Below, piece by piece: positions 6,054 to 13,394 of a DNA stretch of 17,523 nucleotides. Source of the stretch: Treponema sp. (GTDB lineage Bacteria > Spirochaetota > Spirochaetia > Treponematales > Breznakiellaceae); assembly GCA_031278025.1 (NCBI GenBank), contig JAITLF010000110.1, positions 1 to 17,523 on the forward strand, in the 5' to 3' direction. A program made the translations under genes and the position numbers. Within the stretch, counting starts at the first letter, position 1, and each line of letters opens with the position of its first letter. Below the pieces are notes generated by a model. It saw only the letters and a list, made by a program, of their open reading frames with translations. It did not search any database and had not been told where the DNA came from.

Positions 6054-6114
6054 AAATTTGACAATTCCCTGTAGGGAAATTTGACATTTGACTATTAGGT
6101 TAATGTCGTAATCT
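6054..6114 (+). promoter_or_regulatory. pst promoter region with repeated TTTGACA boxes
   Basis: The 10-mer AAATTTGACA occurs at 6054-6063 and 6077-6086 (23 bases apart), and TTTGACT follows directly at 6087-6093. Between the first two is the dyad ATTCCCT-gt-AGGGAAA. On the other strand the boxes read TGTCAAA, similar to half of the PhoB site TGTCAT. A weak -10 (TAATCT, 6109-6114) follows. Since phoB is in this cluster, these are candidate PhoB sites; this is inference. No clean sigma-70 promoter is seen, as expected for an activated promoter. Confidence 0.5.
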
Positions 6115-6138
6115 GAAAAACGTTAAGGAGAAAGAGTG

Positions 6139-6999
6139 ATGAAAATGAAGAAAGCCGTAATTTCGGCGCTGATGGCGTTTCTGGCCCTTAATCTGTGGGC
6201 GGGAGGCGGAAAAGAGGCTTCGGGGACAAAACCGAATATCAACGTTGTTTCCAGGGAGGAAGGTTCGGGTACCAGGAGTGCCTTTACCGAACTCTTTGGC
6301 GTCCTGGACGCGAACAAGGCTGATAACACCACGGTGAAGGCCGAAATCACCAACAGCACGGCGGTCATGATGACCACCATAGCGGGGGACAAAAACGCCG
6401 TGGGGTACATCTCGCTGGGGTCCCTCAACGATACGGTCAAGGCCTTGCGAATTGACGGCGCGGAAGCGACGGCCGCCAATGTCGCAAGCGGCTCGTATAA
6501 GATCTCCCGGCCCTTCCTGATCGCGGTAAAAAGTACGGTGAGCGCCCAGGCACAGGATTTTATCAATTACATTCTGAGCAAGGACGGACAGGATGTGATT
6601 GAAAAGAACGGGTATATCCGCGTTACGGATTCCGGTCCCTTTACCAGCAGCCGGGCTGCCGGCAGACTGGTTGTGGCCGGTTCTTCTTCGGTTACGCCGG
6701 TCATGGAAAAACTGAAAGAAGCGTATCTTAGGATTAACAGCGGCGCGGATATCGAGATTCAGCAGAGCGATTCTTCCACCGGCATGAACGCCGCGATAGA
6801 CGGGGTCTGCGACATAGGAATGGCCTCCCGGGAAATCAAAGAGAGCGAGGTCCAGAAGGGGCTTACCGGTACGGTCATTGCCATGGACGGCATAGCGGTT
6901 ATCGTTCACAAGGAAAATCCGGTAAGTAACCTTACCAAAGGACAGGTGAAGGCGCTTTTTACCGGGGAAATTACTTCCTGGTCGGAAATAGGCCAGTGA
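6139..6999 (+). CDS. pstS: Phosphate-binding protein PstS with swapped (circularly permuted) halves
   Basis: The periplasmic receptor that hands phosphate to PstCA. The first ~22 residues are a signal peptide ending LNLWA before GGGKE. There is no cysteine, so it is not an obvious lipoprotein. The order of PstS motifs is reversed. Residues about 32-162 carry what is normally the second half: INVVSREEGSGTR, then AVGYISLGSLNDTVKAL, then RPFLIAVK and FINYILSKDGQ. Residues about 175-286 carry the normal first half: VVAGSSSVTPVMEKL, QQSDSSTGM, CDIGMASREIK, then LTKGQVKALFTGEITSWSEIG, where the protein ends. In standard PstS that last motif leads straight into INVV.REEGSGTR. Both phosphate-binding loops (AGSSS, EGSGTR) are present, so it should function. 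ATG 6139 is preferred because AAGGAG is eight bases away; GTG 6136 is an alternative. It heads the pstSCAB-phoU-phoBR cluster. Confidence 0.9.
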   Translation: MKMKKAVISALMAFLALNLWAGGGKEASGTKPNINVVSREEGSGTRSAFTELFGVLDANKADNTTVKAEITNSTAVMMTTIAGDKNAVGYISLGSLNDTVKALRIDGAEATAANVASGSYKISRPFLIAVKSTVSAQAQDFINYILSKDGQDVIEKNGYIRVTDSGPFTSSRAAGRLVVAGSSSVTPVMEKLKEAYLRINSGADIEIQQSDSSTGMNAAIDGVCDIGMASREIKESEVQKGLTGTVIAMDGIAVIVHKENPVSNLTKGQVKALFTGEITSWSEIGQ

Positions 7000-7021
7000 A
7001 AGCATAGGCTTTTAGGGACTG

Positions 7022-7108
7022 CGGTTGTGGGGCTGCCGGCCCCGACCGTTATCATGCGGAGGCTGGTTATTTCCCGGAACTTGGAAGAAAAAGATAAGAG
7101 AAAGTTCC
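7022..7108 (+). promoter_or_regulatory. Two hairpins in the pstS-pstC gap
   Basis: CGGT-tgt-GGGGC, loop, GCCCC-g-ACCG (7022-7048) begins 23 bases after the pstS stop. GGAACTT/AAGTTCC (7076-7108) ends just before the pstC ribosome binding site. The first could attenuate transcription or protect the pstS mRNA end, which would yield more receptor than membrane subunits, as is common in binding-protein operons. Confidence 0.45.
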
Positions 7109-7121
7109 TAAAGGATATGAT

Positions 7122-7982
7122 GTGAAAGAAAAAATACTAATGAAGGAAAGGATAATGCAAGGGGTATTCCTGGTATCCGCCTGTATATGTATCCTGTGCG
7201 TTGCCCTTATTTGCCTCTTTCTTTTTGCAAACGGCATTCCGGCTATGGTGAAGATCGGGCCGCTCAGGTTTTTGACCGGGACGGTCTGGAAACCGGGAAG
7301 CGGCGTCTTCGGCATAGCCCCTATGATACTGGGGAGCGTCTATGTTACGGCGGGGGCGGTTATCTGCGGCGTACCGGCGGGCGTGCTTACTGCGGTGTTT
7401 ATGGCGAAATTCTGCGGGAAGGCATTGAGGAAGATCATAGCCCCGGCAGTATCCCTGCTTGCCGGTATCCCCTCGGTTATCTACGGCTTTTTTGCGCTGG
7501 TCGTCGTGGTTCCCGTGAGCAGGACCTTTTTCGGCGGCAGCGGTAAAAGCCTTCTTACGGCGTCTATCCTTCTGGGGATAATGATCCTTCCCACCATCAT
7601 CAGTGTTTCCGAAGCCGCCCTCCGGTCGGTACCGGAGATATATTATGAAGGGGCCCTGGCTTTGGGGGCCACCCATGAACAGGCGGTGTTCTTTACGGTG
7701 CTGCCCGCCGCGAAATCGGGGATCCTGGCCGCGGTGGTTCTGGGAATAGGCAGGGCCGTCGGGGAAACCATGGCGGTAGTCATGGTGGCGGGGAATCAGG
7801 CGACCCTGCCGGAAAGCCTGGTCAGGGGGCTTAGAACCCTTACGGCCAACATCGTGCTGGAAATGGGGTATGCCGCCGACCTCCACCGGGAAGCGTTGAT
7901 AGCCACGGCAGTGGTACTTTTTGTGTTCATCCTGATTATCAATTTGCTGCTCTCGATCCAAAAGAAGATGACGCGGCTATGA
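7122..7982 (+). CDS. pstC: Phosphate ABC transporter permease PstC
   Basis: A 286-residue inner-membrane subunit that pairs with PstA to form the phosphate channel. About six hydrophobic segments are visible, the first at residues 13-37. Family signatures are SLLAGIPSVIYGFFAL (111-126), the cytoplasmic coupling loop EGALALGATHEQAVFFTVLP (176-195), which contacts PstB, and GRAVGETMAVVMVAGN (210-225). GTG at 7122 is chosen because AAGGAT lies six bases before it; an in-frame ATG at 7140 is less well served. The stop overlaps the pstA start (ATGA), implying coupled translation in equal amounts. The N-terminus is short compared with enterobacterial PstC but of usual length for other phyla. Confidence 0.95.
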   Translation: MKEKILMKERIMQGVFLVSACICILCVALICLFLFANGIPAMVKIGPLRFLTGTVWKPGSGVFGIAPMILGSVYVTAGAVICGVPAGVLTAVFMAKFCGKALRKIIAPAVSLLAGIPSVIYGFFALVVVVPVSRTFFGGSGKSLLTASILLGIMILPTIISVSEAALRSVPEIYYEGALALGATHEQAVFFTVLPAAKSGILAAVVLGIGRAVGETMAVVMVAGNQATLPESLVRGLRTLTANIVLEMGYAADLHREALIATAVVLFVFILIINLLLSIQKKMTRL

Positions 7983-8911
7983 AAAAAACTATTGCTGCCG
8001 CCGGGGACCGCCGTCCGCTTAAACCGGCTTTCCTGAAACAAAAAGGATTTTCCCTGTTCCTCCGGTTCCTGGTCTTTGCTTCAGCCGGCATGACGGTATT
8101 TGTTATCCTGTTTCTGGTGGGATATATACTGGTTAAGGGGATACCCCATATTTCCCCCGGTCTTTTTGCCTGGCAGTACACCAGCGAAAATGTATCCTTA
8201 ATGCCCGCGTTCCTCAACACCATTATTGTTACCGCCGCCTCCCTTCTGATCGCCGTACCGGTTGGTATTTTTGCCGCGGTATGGCTTGCCGAATATGCCC
8301 GGAAGGGGAGCCGCTTAGTCGCCGCGGTCGCTCTGGCGGCGGAAACCCTTGCGGGCATACCTTCGATTATCTACGGGCTTTTCGGTATGCTCCTCTTTGT
8401 CATCAGCCTTGGGTGGGGATACTCCCTGCTTGCCTGTACCTTAACCCTGGCGATAATGATTCTGCCCCTTATCATGCGGACCACCGAGGAGGCGCTGCGC
8501 AGCGTTCCCGACGCCTACCGGGAAGGCAGCTTTGGCCTTGGTGCGGGAAAACTGCGGACGGTTTTTGCCGTGGCCCTGCCTTCCGCCATGCCGGGCATTC
8601 TTGCGGGGGTTATCCTCGCCACAGGCCGCATCGTTGGAGAAACCGCGGCGCTGATCTTCACCGCCGGCACGGTAGCAAAACTTCCCAGCAGTCCTTTTTC
8701 ATCGGTGCGCACGCTGGCTGTACACATGTACAGTCTTGCGAGCGAAGGGCTGTATATAAATCAGGCGTATGCTGTCGCGGTATTTTTGCTGCTTTTGGTT
8801 ATCCTTATAAACGGACTTTCGGCTTTCGCCGCAAAAAAGGTCGCGGGAAAAATGTCGGATGAAGGGAAAAATGTCAAATGGAAAAATGGCAAAGGGAAAA
8901 ATGTCAGATGA
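7979..8911 (+). CDS. pstA: Phosphate ABC transporter permease PstA
   Basis: The 310-residue second membrane subunit. After a polar N-terminus the first membrane segment covers about residues 28-53. Signatures are TLAGIPSIIYGLFGMLLF (123-140), the coupling loop REGSFGLGAGKLRTVFAVALP (181-201) and GRIVGETAALIFTAG (216-230). The start overlaps pstC by four bases. The last ~21 residues (from about 290) are a hydrophilic, basic tail encoded by imperfect repeats of GGGAAAAATGTC. They extend beyond the normal end of the family, and the stop codon itself lies in the last repeat. The tail looks like a recent DNA expansion rather than conserved protein and should not affect transport. Confidence 0.95.
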   Translation: MKKTIAAAGDRRPLKPAFLKQKGFSLFLRFLVFASAGMTVFVILFLVGYILVKGIPHISPGLFAWQYTSENVSLMPAFLNTIIVTAASLLIAVPVGIFAAVWLAEYARKGSRLVAAVALAAETLAGIPSIIYGLFGMLLFVISLGWGYSLLACTLTLAIMILPLIMRTTEEALRSVPDAYREGSFGLGAGKLRTVFAVALPSAMPGILAGVILATGRIVGETAALIFTAGTVAKLPSSPFSSVRTLAVHMYSLASEGLYINQAYAVAVFLLLLVILINGLSAFAAKKVAGKMSDEGKNVKWKNGKGKNVR

Positions 8912-8912
8912 A
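8845..8912 (+). repeat. Imperfect tandem repeat at the pstA 3' end
   Basis: GGGAAAAATGTC plus 5-7 variable bases occurs at 8845, 8864 and 8894, with a degenerate copy (GAAAAATGGC) at 8881. The unit is about 19 bases, so copies change reading frame, yet the pstA frame stays open through all of them. Confidence 0.75.
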
Positions 8913-8958
8913 AAGGGGGGCAGATGAAGGCGGGAACACATGAATTAAGAAGGGGAAC

Positions 8959-9720
8959 ATGGACATGAATAGGAATAAAATCAGTATTACTCAGTTAAAT
9001 CTGTTCTACAGTCAGTTTCAGGCGCTTAAAAACATCAATCTGTTTTTTCCTGAACGGGAGATCATCGCCCTGATAGGGCCTTCGGGATGCGGGAAATCTA
9101 CGCTGCTCAAGACTATCAACCGCATGAATGATCTGGTGGAAGGCTGCCGCGTGGAAGGGACCGTGCTTCTGGACGGGGAGGATATTTATGGCGGCCTCGA
9201 CGTAACGATTTTGCGGAAACGGGTAGGAATGGTGTTTCAGAAACCGAACCCCTTCCCCATGAGCGTCTTTGACAATGTGGCGTACGGGCCCCGCACGCAC
9301 AACGTCCGCTCCCGGGTAAAGCTGAACGACATCGTGGAGAAGTCCCTGCGGGCCGCCGCGATCTGGGACGAGGTAAAGGACCGGCTGCACAAAAGCGCGC
9401 TTTCCCTTTCCGGGGGGCAGCAGCAGCGGCTGTGCATAGCCAGGGCCCTGGCGGTAGAACCGGAAGTGCTTCTTATGGACGAATCGACCAGCGCCCTTGA
9501 TCCGATAAGCACGGGAAAAATCGAAGACCTTGCGGCTGAACTTAAACGGGACTATACCATAATCATGGTAACCCACAACATGCAGCAGGCGGCCCGCATA
9601 TCGGACAGGACGGCGTTTTTTCTTTTAGGCGAAATGGTAGAATATGATTCCACCGAAACGATTTTTTCCATGCCGAAAGATACGCGTACCGAAGACTATA
9701 TTACCGGGAGGTTTGGATGA
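8959..9720 (+). CDS. pstB: Phosphate ABC transporter ATP-binding protein PstB
   Basis: A 253-residue cytoplasmic ATPase that powers PstCA. All ABC motifs are in order: Walker [10 protein letters not shown] (40-48), Q-loop region [20 protein letters not shown] (91-110) with the NPFPMS typical of PstB, signature LSGGQQQR (150-157), Walker B VLLMDES (170-176) and the H-loop in VTHNMQQ (204-210). Where PstB usually has MDEP after Walker B, this protein has MDES, a mild substitution. The start at 8959 follows AGAAGGGG with suitable spacing; ATG 8965 is possible. The stop overlaps the phoU start, and the gene lies 47 bases after pstA. Confidence 0.96.
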   Translation: MDMNRNKISITQLNLFYSQFQALKNINLFFPEREIIALIGPSGCGKSTLLKTINRMNDLVEGCRVEGTVLLDGEDIYGGLDVTILRKRVGMVFQKPNPFPMSVFDNVAYGPRTHNVRSRVKLNDIVEKSLRAAAIWDEVKDRLHKSALSLSGGQQQRLCIARALAVEPEVLLMDESTSALDPISTGKIEDLAAELKRDYTIIMVTHNMQQAARISDRTAFFLLGEMVEYDSTETIFSMPKDTRTEDYITGRFG

Positions 9721-10367
9721 TGCGTGAAAGTTATCGGCGGCAGCTTGATAGGCTGCACAGTGAATTGATACGTCTGGGGGCGCTTTGCGAAGACGCCATA
9801 GCCTGCGCCGTAAAGGGTCTTTTGGAAGACGAGCCGGCGCTGAGGAGCAAGGCGACGGAACTGGAAAAAGACATTGACATGAAGGAGCGGGAGCTGGAGA
9901 CCTTTTGCGTACGTCTTCTGCTGCGCGAACAGCCGGTTGCCGGGGACCTGCGGCAGATAACGGCGGCCCAGCATATGATTACCGATATGGAACGCATAGG
10001 CGATCAGGCGGAAAACATCGCGGAGCTTTCCCGTTTTCTTGAAGGGAACGGCAGAAAAAACGGCGTCCATATTGGGGACATGGCCGATGCGACGGTAAGA
10101 ATGCTTACCGACAGCGTGGACGCCTTTGTCGCGTCGGACCTTGAAAAAGCCCAGGCGGTTATTGAGTACGACCGCGAAGTGGACGCTTTGTTCAAGATGA
10201 TCAAAGGGGAACTGATAGATATGATTTCTGTCAATGGCCGGGAGACGGTCGAGGTATGTCTGGACCTCCTGATGATTGCGAAATACCTGGAACGCATAGG
10301 CGATCATGCCCAAAACATCGCCGAATGGGTGGTTTATTCTATCACCGGACAGCGGAAAGGGGATTAG
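9717..10367 (+). CDS. phoU: Phosphate signalling regulator PhoU
   Basis: A 216-residue cytoplasmic protein made of two similar three-helix halves. Each half carries the metal-binding ERIGD motif: [13 protein letters not shown] (91-103) and [14 protein letters not shown] (191-204). PhoU joins the transporter to the PhoR kinase and represses the Pho response when phosphate is plentiful. ATG 9717 overlaps the pstB stop and has GGGAGG five bases upstream; ATG 9720 is equally possible, with eight-base spacing. Length and motifs are normal. The following 248 bases before phoB are non-coding and repeat-rich. Confidence 0.96.
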   Translation: MMRESYRRQLDRLHSELIRLGALCEDAIACAVKGLLEDEPALRSKATELEKDIDMKERELETFCVRLLLREQPVAGDLRQITAAQHMITDMERIGDQAENIAELSRFLEGNGRKNGVHIGDMADATVRMLTDSVDAFVASDLEKAQAVIEYDREVDALFKMIKGELIDMISVNGRETVEVCLDLLMIAKYLERIGDHAQNIAEWVVYSITGQRKGD

Positions 10368-10615
10368 GGGGCCGGTGCGGGGAGAGGAGGCCTTCTATTC
10401 CCGAATGCGCCTCCTCCGGCGTTTGCGGGGCCCGCTTCCGCGCACCGCGGGCTTCTCTCCGCGGCGCGCGGGCCCGCTTCCGCGCACCGCGGCAGGCGCC
10501 TGGCGGAACACCCACAGAGAGGGGCGGACGTGGGGCGGGCGTCCCCGGCTTCTCCCTTCCCTTCAATTTAAGGAAAGAAACGTGTTAAGGGAAGAAACGT
10601 GTTAAGGAAAGAAAC
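10368..10615. other. GC-rich non-coding gap between phoU and phoB
   Basis: Very GC-rich with no credible gene. A 23-bp sequence starting GGGCCCGCTTCCGCGC is present twice (10428-10450 and 10470-10492, 42 bases apart). The segment between folds as CGCGC..CGCGG / CCGCG..GCGCG (about 10439-10468). The end of the gap is the triplicated phoB leader described separately. Hairpins here may separate phoBR expression from pst-phoU. Confidence 0.6.
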
Positions 10616-10619
10616 GTGA
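10570..10619 (+). repeat. Triplicated 17-bp unit carrying Shine-Dalgarno and GTG start of phoB
   Basis: AAGGAAAGAAACGTGTT (10570-10586), AAGGGAAGAAACGTGTT (10587-10603) and AAGGAAAGAAACGTGA (10604-10619) follow each other without gaps. Each contains an AAGG(A/G)A ribosome site and a GTG. The third GTG (10616) starts phoB. The first two would start tiny frames of 7 and 6 codons, the second ending in TGA that overlaps the phoB GTG. Confidence 0.85.
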
Positions 10620-11290
10620 TCTATCTGGTTGAAGACGAAGCGGGCATCAGAGATCTGGTGCTTTACACCTTGCGGAATACCGGATTTGAAACCCGGGGTT
10701 TTGAATCGGCGGGTGAATTCTGGAAAGCGATGGACGGAAAGCCTTCGCCGGATTTGGTGATACTGGACATCATGCTGCCCGGAGAAGACGGGCTGTCCGT
10801 GTTGAAGCGCCTGCGTTCCCGTCCGGAAACCCGAAAGCTGCCGATACTCATGCTTACGGCAAAGGGATCCGAGTACGATACGGTGCTGGGCCTTGAAAAC
10901 GGCGCCGACGATTACCTTACCAAGCCCGCCGGCATGATGGAACTGGTTGCCCGGATAAAAAGCCTGCTGCGCCGGACGGCGGGCGGGGAAGACGGCAAAG
11001 GGGAATACCGGGCCGGCGGCCTTTATGTCAGCCTTCCCCGTCATCTGGTTAGGGTAAACAACGGGGAAGTTTCCCTTACGTTGAAGGAGTTCGATCTGCT
11101 GGCGTACCTCCTGGCGAATACCGGTATGGCCTTGTCGCGGGAGCAGATACTCTCCGCCGTATGGGGCTATGACGGGGACGCGGAAACCCGGACGGTGGAC
11201 ACCCACATCCTTACCCTGCGCGGTAAACTCGGCCCGGCAGGCGCCCTGATACGCACGGTGCGGGGCGTGGGGTATAAAGCGGGGGAATAG
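10616..11290 (+). CDS. phoB: Phosphate regulon response regulator PhoB (OmpR family)
   Basis: A 224-residue transcription factor. The receiver domain (1-115) has acidic residues E6/D7 in YLVEDEAG, phosphoacceptor D51 in VILDIMLPGEDG, T81 in LMLTAKG and K103 in YLTKP. The C-terminal winged helix (about 130-223) has LTLKEFDLLAYLL, LSREQILSAVWGYDGDAETRTVDTHI as recognition region, and RTVRGVGYKAGE. PhoR phosphorylates D51; the dimer then activates pst and other Pho genes, here plausibly through the TTTGACA boxes before pstS. GTG 10616 is supported by AAGGAAAG just upstream. With phoR following and pst genes preceding, the assignment as PhoB, rather than another OmpR regulator, is well supported. 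Confidence 0.93.
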   Translation: MIYLVEDEAGIRDLVLYTLRNTGFETRGFESAGEFWKAMDGKPSPDLVILDIMLPGEDGLSVLKRLRSRPETRKLPILMLTAKGSEYDTVLGLENGADDYLTKPAGMMELVARIKSLLRRTAGGEDGKGEYRAGGLYVSLPRHLVRVNNGEVSLTLKEFDLLAYLLANTGMALSREQILSAVWGYDGDAETRTVDTHILTLRGKLGPAGALIRTVRGVGYKAGE

Positions 11291-11321
11291 GGCGGGGGAA
11301 ACGACGGGGGAATTATGAACG

Positions 11322-11379
11322 GGATAACGGGATAACGAAATAACGGAATAACGGAATATATGAACGGAATATATGAATG
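11322..11379 (+). repeat. Short tandem repeats in the phoR leader
   Basis: Four 8-mers of the form GGATAACG (11322-11353; variants AAATAACG, GAATAACG) run into two 13-mers, GAATATATGAACG and GAATATATGAATG (11354-11379). The 13-mers each supply an ATG (11360 and 11373). The array lies in the 106-base gap between phoB and phoR. Confidence 0.8.
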
Positions 11380-11396
11380 AAATACGGAGAATATGT

Positions 11397-13064
11397 ATGA
11401 GAAAAAAGATACTTACGTTTGTCTGCGTTGCGGCAGGGTTATCCGTTGCCGTAACCGCGGCTTTGATCCACATGGCGGTGTACCAGGATATTTCCGGCGA
11501 TCTAAAACAGACGGCAGCCTCCGCGGCGGAATATATCGGCGCGGCCTGCGAATCACTGGGGATGGGCTATTTGGAATCCCTGCCGCGGGAAGACGGCGGC
11601 CTGCGCATCACCCTTATCGCCGCCGACGGACGGGTTCTCTACGATACGGCGGCGGACGCCGGCAGGCTCCCCAGCCACCTGGACCGGCCCGAAGTGCGGG
11701 GAGCCCTTGAGTCCGGCGCCGGCGAAAGCGAGCGGCTGTCGGAGACCATAAGCAAACAGACCTACTATTACGCGGTCCGCCTTAATGACGGCAGCATCCT
11801 GCGCACGGCAAATACCACGGACAGCGTCTTTATCCGTATGCTCAACCTGGTTCTTATTTCCCTGGGAATAGGGGTAATTGTGTTCATGCTCATCCTTGCG
11901 GCAGGTTCCCGGGTAACGGAAAAGATCGTGGCGCCCATAAACCGCATCGATCTTGATAATCCGGCGGACAGCGTTACCTATGACGAACTTACGCCCCTTC
12001 TTTCCCGCATAAAACAGCAGAACGATGCTATAGCCGCGCAGCTTGAGGAAACCCGGAAACGGCAGAACGAGTTCAACGCCATAACCGACAACATGCGGGA
12101 GGGCCTTCTGGTGCTGGATCAGGACGGGCGCATCCTTTCCTGCAACAAGAGCGCCGGCAGCCTATTGGGGATACACCAGAAACAGGTTGAGTATCAGAAC
12201 GCCCTGACGGTCAGGCGGGATGAACCGTTCCGGGGCGCCCTGGAGAAAGCCCTGAAAGGCGGGCTTGCGGAGGCGGAACTTTCCGCCGGGCAGCGGTATT
12301 TGCGGCTTTTCGCAAACCCGGTAACGTACCGGGACGCGGTTCAGGGGGTCATCATGGTTATTCTGGATGTAACCGAGCGGGCGGATCGGGACAGGCTGCG
12401 CCGGGAGTTTACCGCCAACGTGTCCCATGAGCTTAAAACGCCCCTTATGGTCATATCCGGGTTTGCGGAGATCATGGCGGGGGGCCTTGCGAAACCGGCG
12501 GACATGCCCCAATTTGCGGGGAAGATCTACGGCGAGGCCCGGCGGCTCATCACCCTGGTGGACGATATTATGACCCTTTCGCGGCTGGACGAAGGCGGCG
12601 GGAGTTACGGGAAAACCGAAGAGGCGGACCTCCTCGCCCTTGCCCGTGGCGCTGCCGGGCGGTTAAGCGCCGCCGCCGCCGGGCGGAAGCTCACGCTTAC
12701 GGTTGACGGGGAGCCGGCGCGTATGCCCGGCATCCCCCGTGTTTTGGATGAAATGCTGTTCAACCTGATCGATAACGCGGTTAAGTACAATGTTGAAGGC
12801 GGCGCGGTACGGGTTTTCGTTGAAACGCTTCCGGACGAGATCAGGGTTACGGTCGAAGACTCAGGGATAGGCATACCGGAAGACGAGCGGGATCGCATAT
12901 TCGAGCGGTTTTACCGGGCGGACAAGAGCAGGGGCGGCGCGGTGGAAGGTACGGGCCTGGGGCTTTCCATCGTAAAGCACGGGGCCGCGCTGCACGGCGC
13001 GAAGATTGAGGCGCAAAGCGGCGGGGAAAAGGGGTCCCGCTTTATTCTGCGCTTTCCCCGGTAA
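11397..13064 (+). CDS. phoR: Phosphate regulon sensor histidine kinase PhoR
   Basis: A 555-residue inner-membrane kinase. Domains: membrane helix 1 (5-28), an extracytoplasmic region of about 118 residues, membrane helix 2 (147-170), a short HAMP-like linker (171-222), a PAS domain (about 223-325, FNAITDNMREGLLVLDQDGRI), a HisKA dimerisation domain with phosphorylated H344 in NVSHELKTPL, and a HATPase domain with N box NLIDNAVKYN (456-465), G1 DSGIGIP (488-494), F box FERFYR (502-507) and G2 GTGLGLSI (518-525). The PhoR type with an extracytoplasmic loop is common in Firmicutes and related phyla. ATG 11397 is preferred because GGAGA lies seven bases upstream. ATG 11373 (eight codons longer) lies inside a tandem repeat with a weak ribosome site. 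It phosphorylates PhoB under phosphate limitation, with PhoU and PstB as restraints. Confidence 0.93.
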   Translation: MRKKILTFVCVAAGLSVAVTAALIHMAVYQDISGDLKQTAASAAEYIGAACESLGMGYLESLPREDGGLRITLIAADGRVLYDTAADAGRLPSHLDRPEVRGALESGAGESERLSETISKQTYYYAVRLNDGSILRTANTTDSVFIRMLNLVLISLGIGVIVFMLILAAGSRVTEKIVAPINRIDLDNPADSVTYDELTPLLSRIKQQNDAIAAQLEETRKRQNEFNAITDNMREGLLVLDQDGRILSCNKSAGSLLGIHQKQVEYQNALTVRRDEPFRGALEKALKGGLAEAELSAGQRYLRLFANPVTYRDAVQGVIMVILDVTERADRDRLRREFTANVSHELKTPLMVISGFAEIMAGGLAKPADMPQFAGKIYGEARRLITLVDDIMTLSRLDEGGGSYGKTEEADLLALARGAAGRLSAAAAGRKLTLTVDGEPARMPGIPRVLDEMLFNLIDNAVKYNVEGGAVRVFVETLPDEIRVTVEDSGIGIPEDERDRIFERFYRADKSRGGAVEGTGLGLSIVKHGAALHGAKIEAQSGGEKGSRFILRFPR

Positions 13065-13088
13065 CCGGCCTTCGCTTCCGCCCCCGCC

Positions 13089-13122
13089 CCGGAGGCAAAC
13101 CAGGGCCCGCCCGGCCCTCCGG
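13089..13122. terminator. GC-rich dyad after phoR
   Basis: CCGGAGG (13089-13095) pairs with CCTCCGG (13116-13122), with GGGCC/GGCCC competing inside. It is 25 bases past the phoR stop and could end the phoBR transcript together with the adjacent palindrome array. There is no T-run, so this is tentative. Confidence 0.35.
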
Positions 13123-13125
13123 CGT

Positions 13126-13303
13126 TTCCGTACCCAGGCCCGGAGGTTTCGGACCCAGGTCCGGAAGTTTCGGACCCAGGTCCGGAAGTTTCGGACCCAG
13201 GTCCGGAAGTTTCGGACCCAGGTCCGGAAGTCTCGGACCCAGGTCCGGAAGTTTCGGACCCAGGTCCGGAAGTTCCGGACCCAGGTCCGGAAGTTCCGGA
13301 CCC
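13126..13303. repeat. Tandem array of 21-bp palindromic units between convergent operons
   Basis: Eight full units (13126-13293) and a partial ninth (to 13303) repeat every 21 bases. The core of each is CGGACC-CA-GGTCCG, extending to 9-bp arms TTCCGGACC / GGTCCGGAA. Most copies have TTTCGG, where one arm position becomes a T-G wobble on the plus strand. The first unit is the most divergent. It lies between the stops of phoR (plus) and the cation transporter (minus). Because 21 is a multiple of three and the unit lacks stops, both strands stay open as heptapeptide repeats, which I do not take as coding. Confidence 0.9.
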
Positions 13304-13394
13304 GCTGCCTCCCCCGGCGTTCTTTACGCATCATCCGGGGGCGCTGCCTGTTACGGGGGAAATAAAACCGGAAGGATTTTAGTACAAAGCGGGC

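Noticed and set aside
6100..7005. A 301-codon minus-strand frame opposite pstS
   Set aside because: Complement shadow of pstS; arginine/histidine-rich with no family resemblance.
13126..13303. CRISPR array
   Set aside because: The 21-bp units are contiguous with no unique spacers and no cas genes are nearby.
12861..13365. Open frames on both strands through the 21-bp array, giving heptapeptide repeats such as VRNFRTW and KFRTQVR
   Set aside because: The frame stays open only because the repeat length is a multiple of three and lacks stops. Both strands are open equally, and no ribosome site or domain is present.
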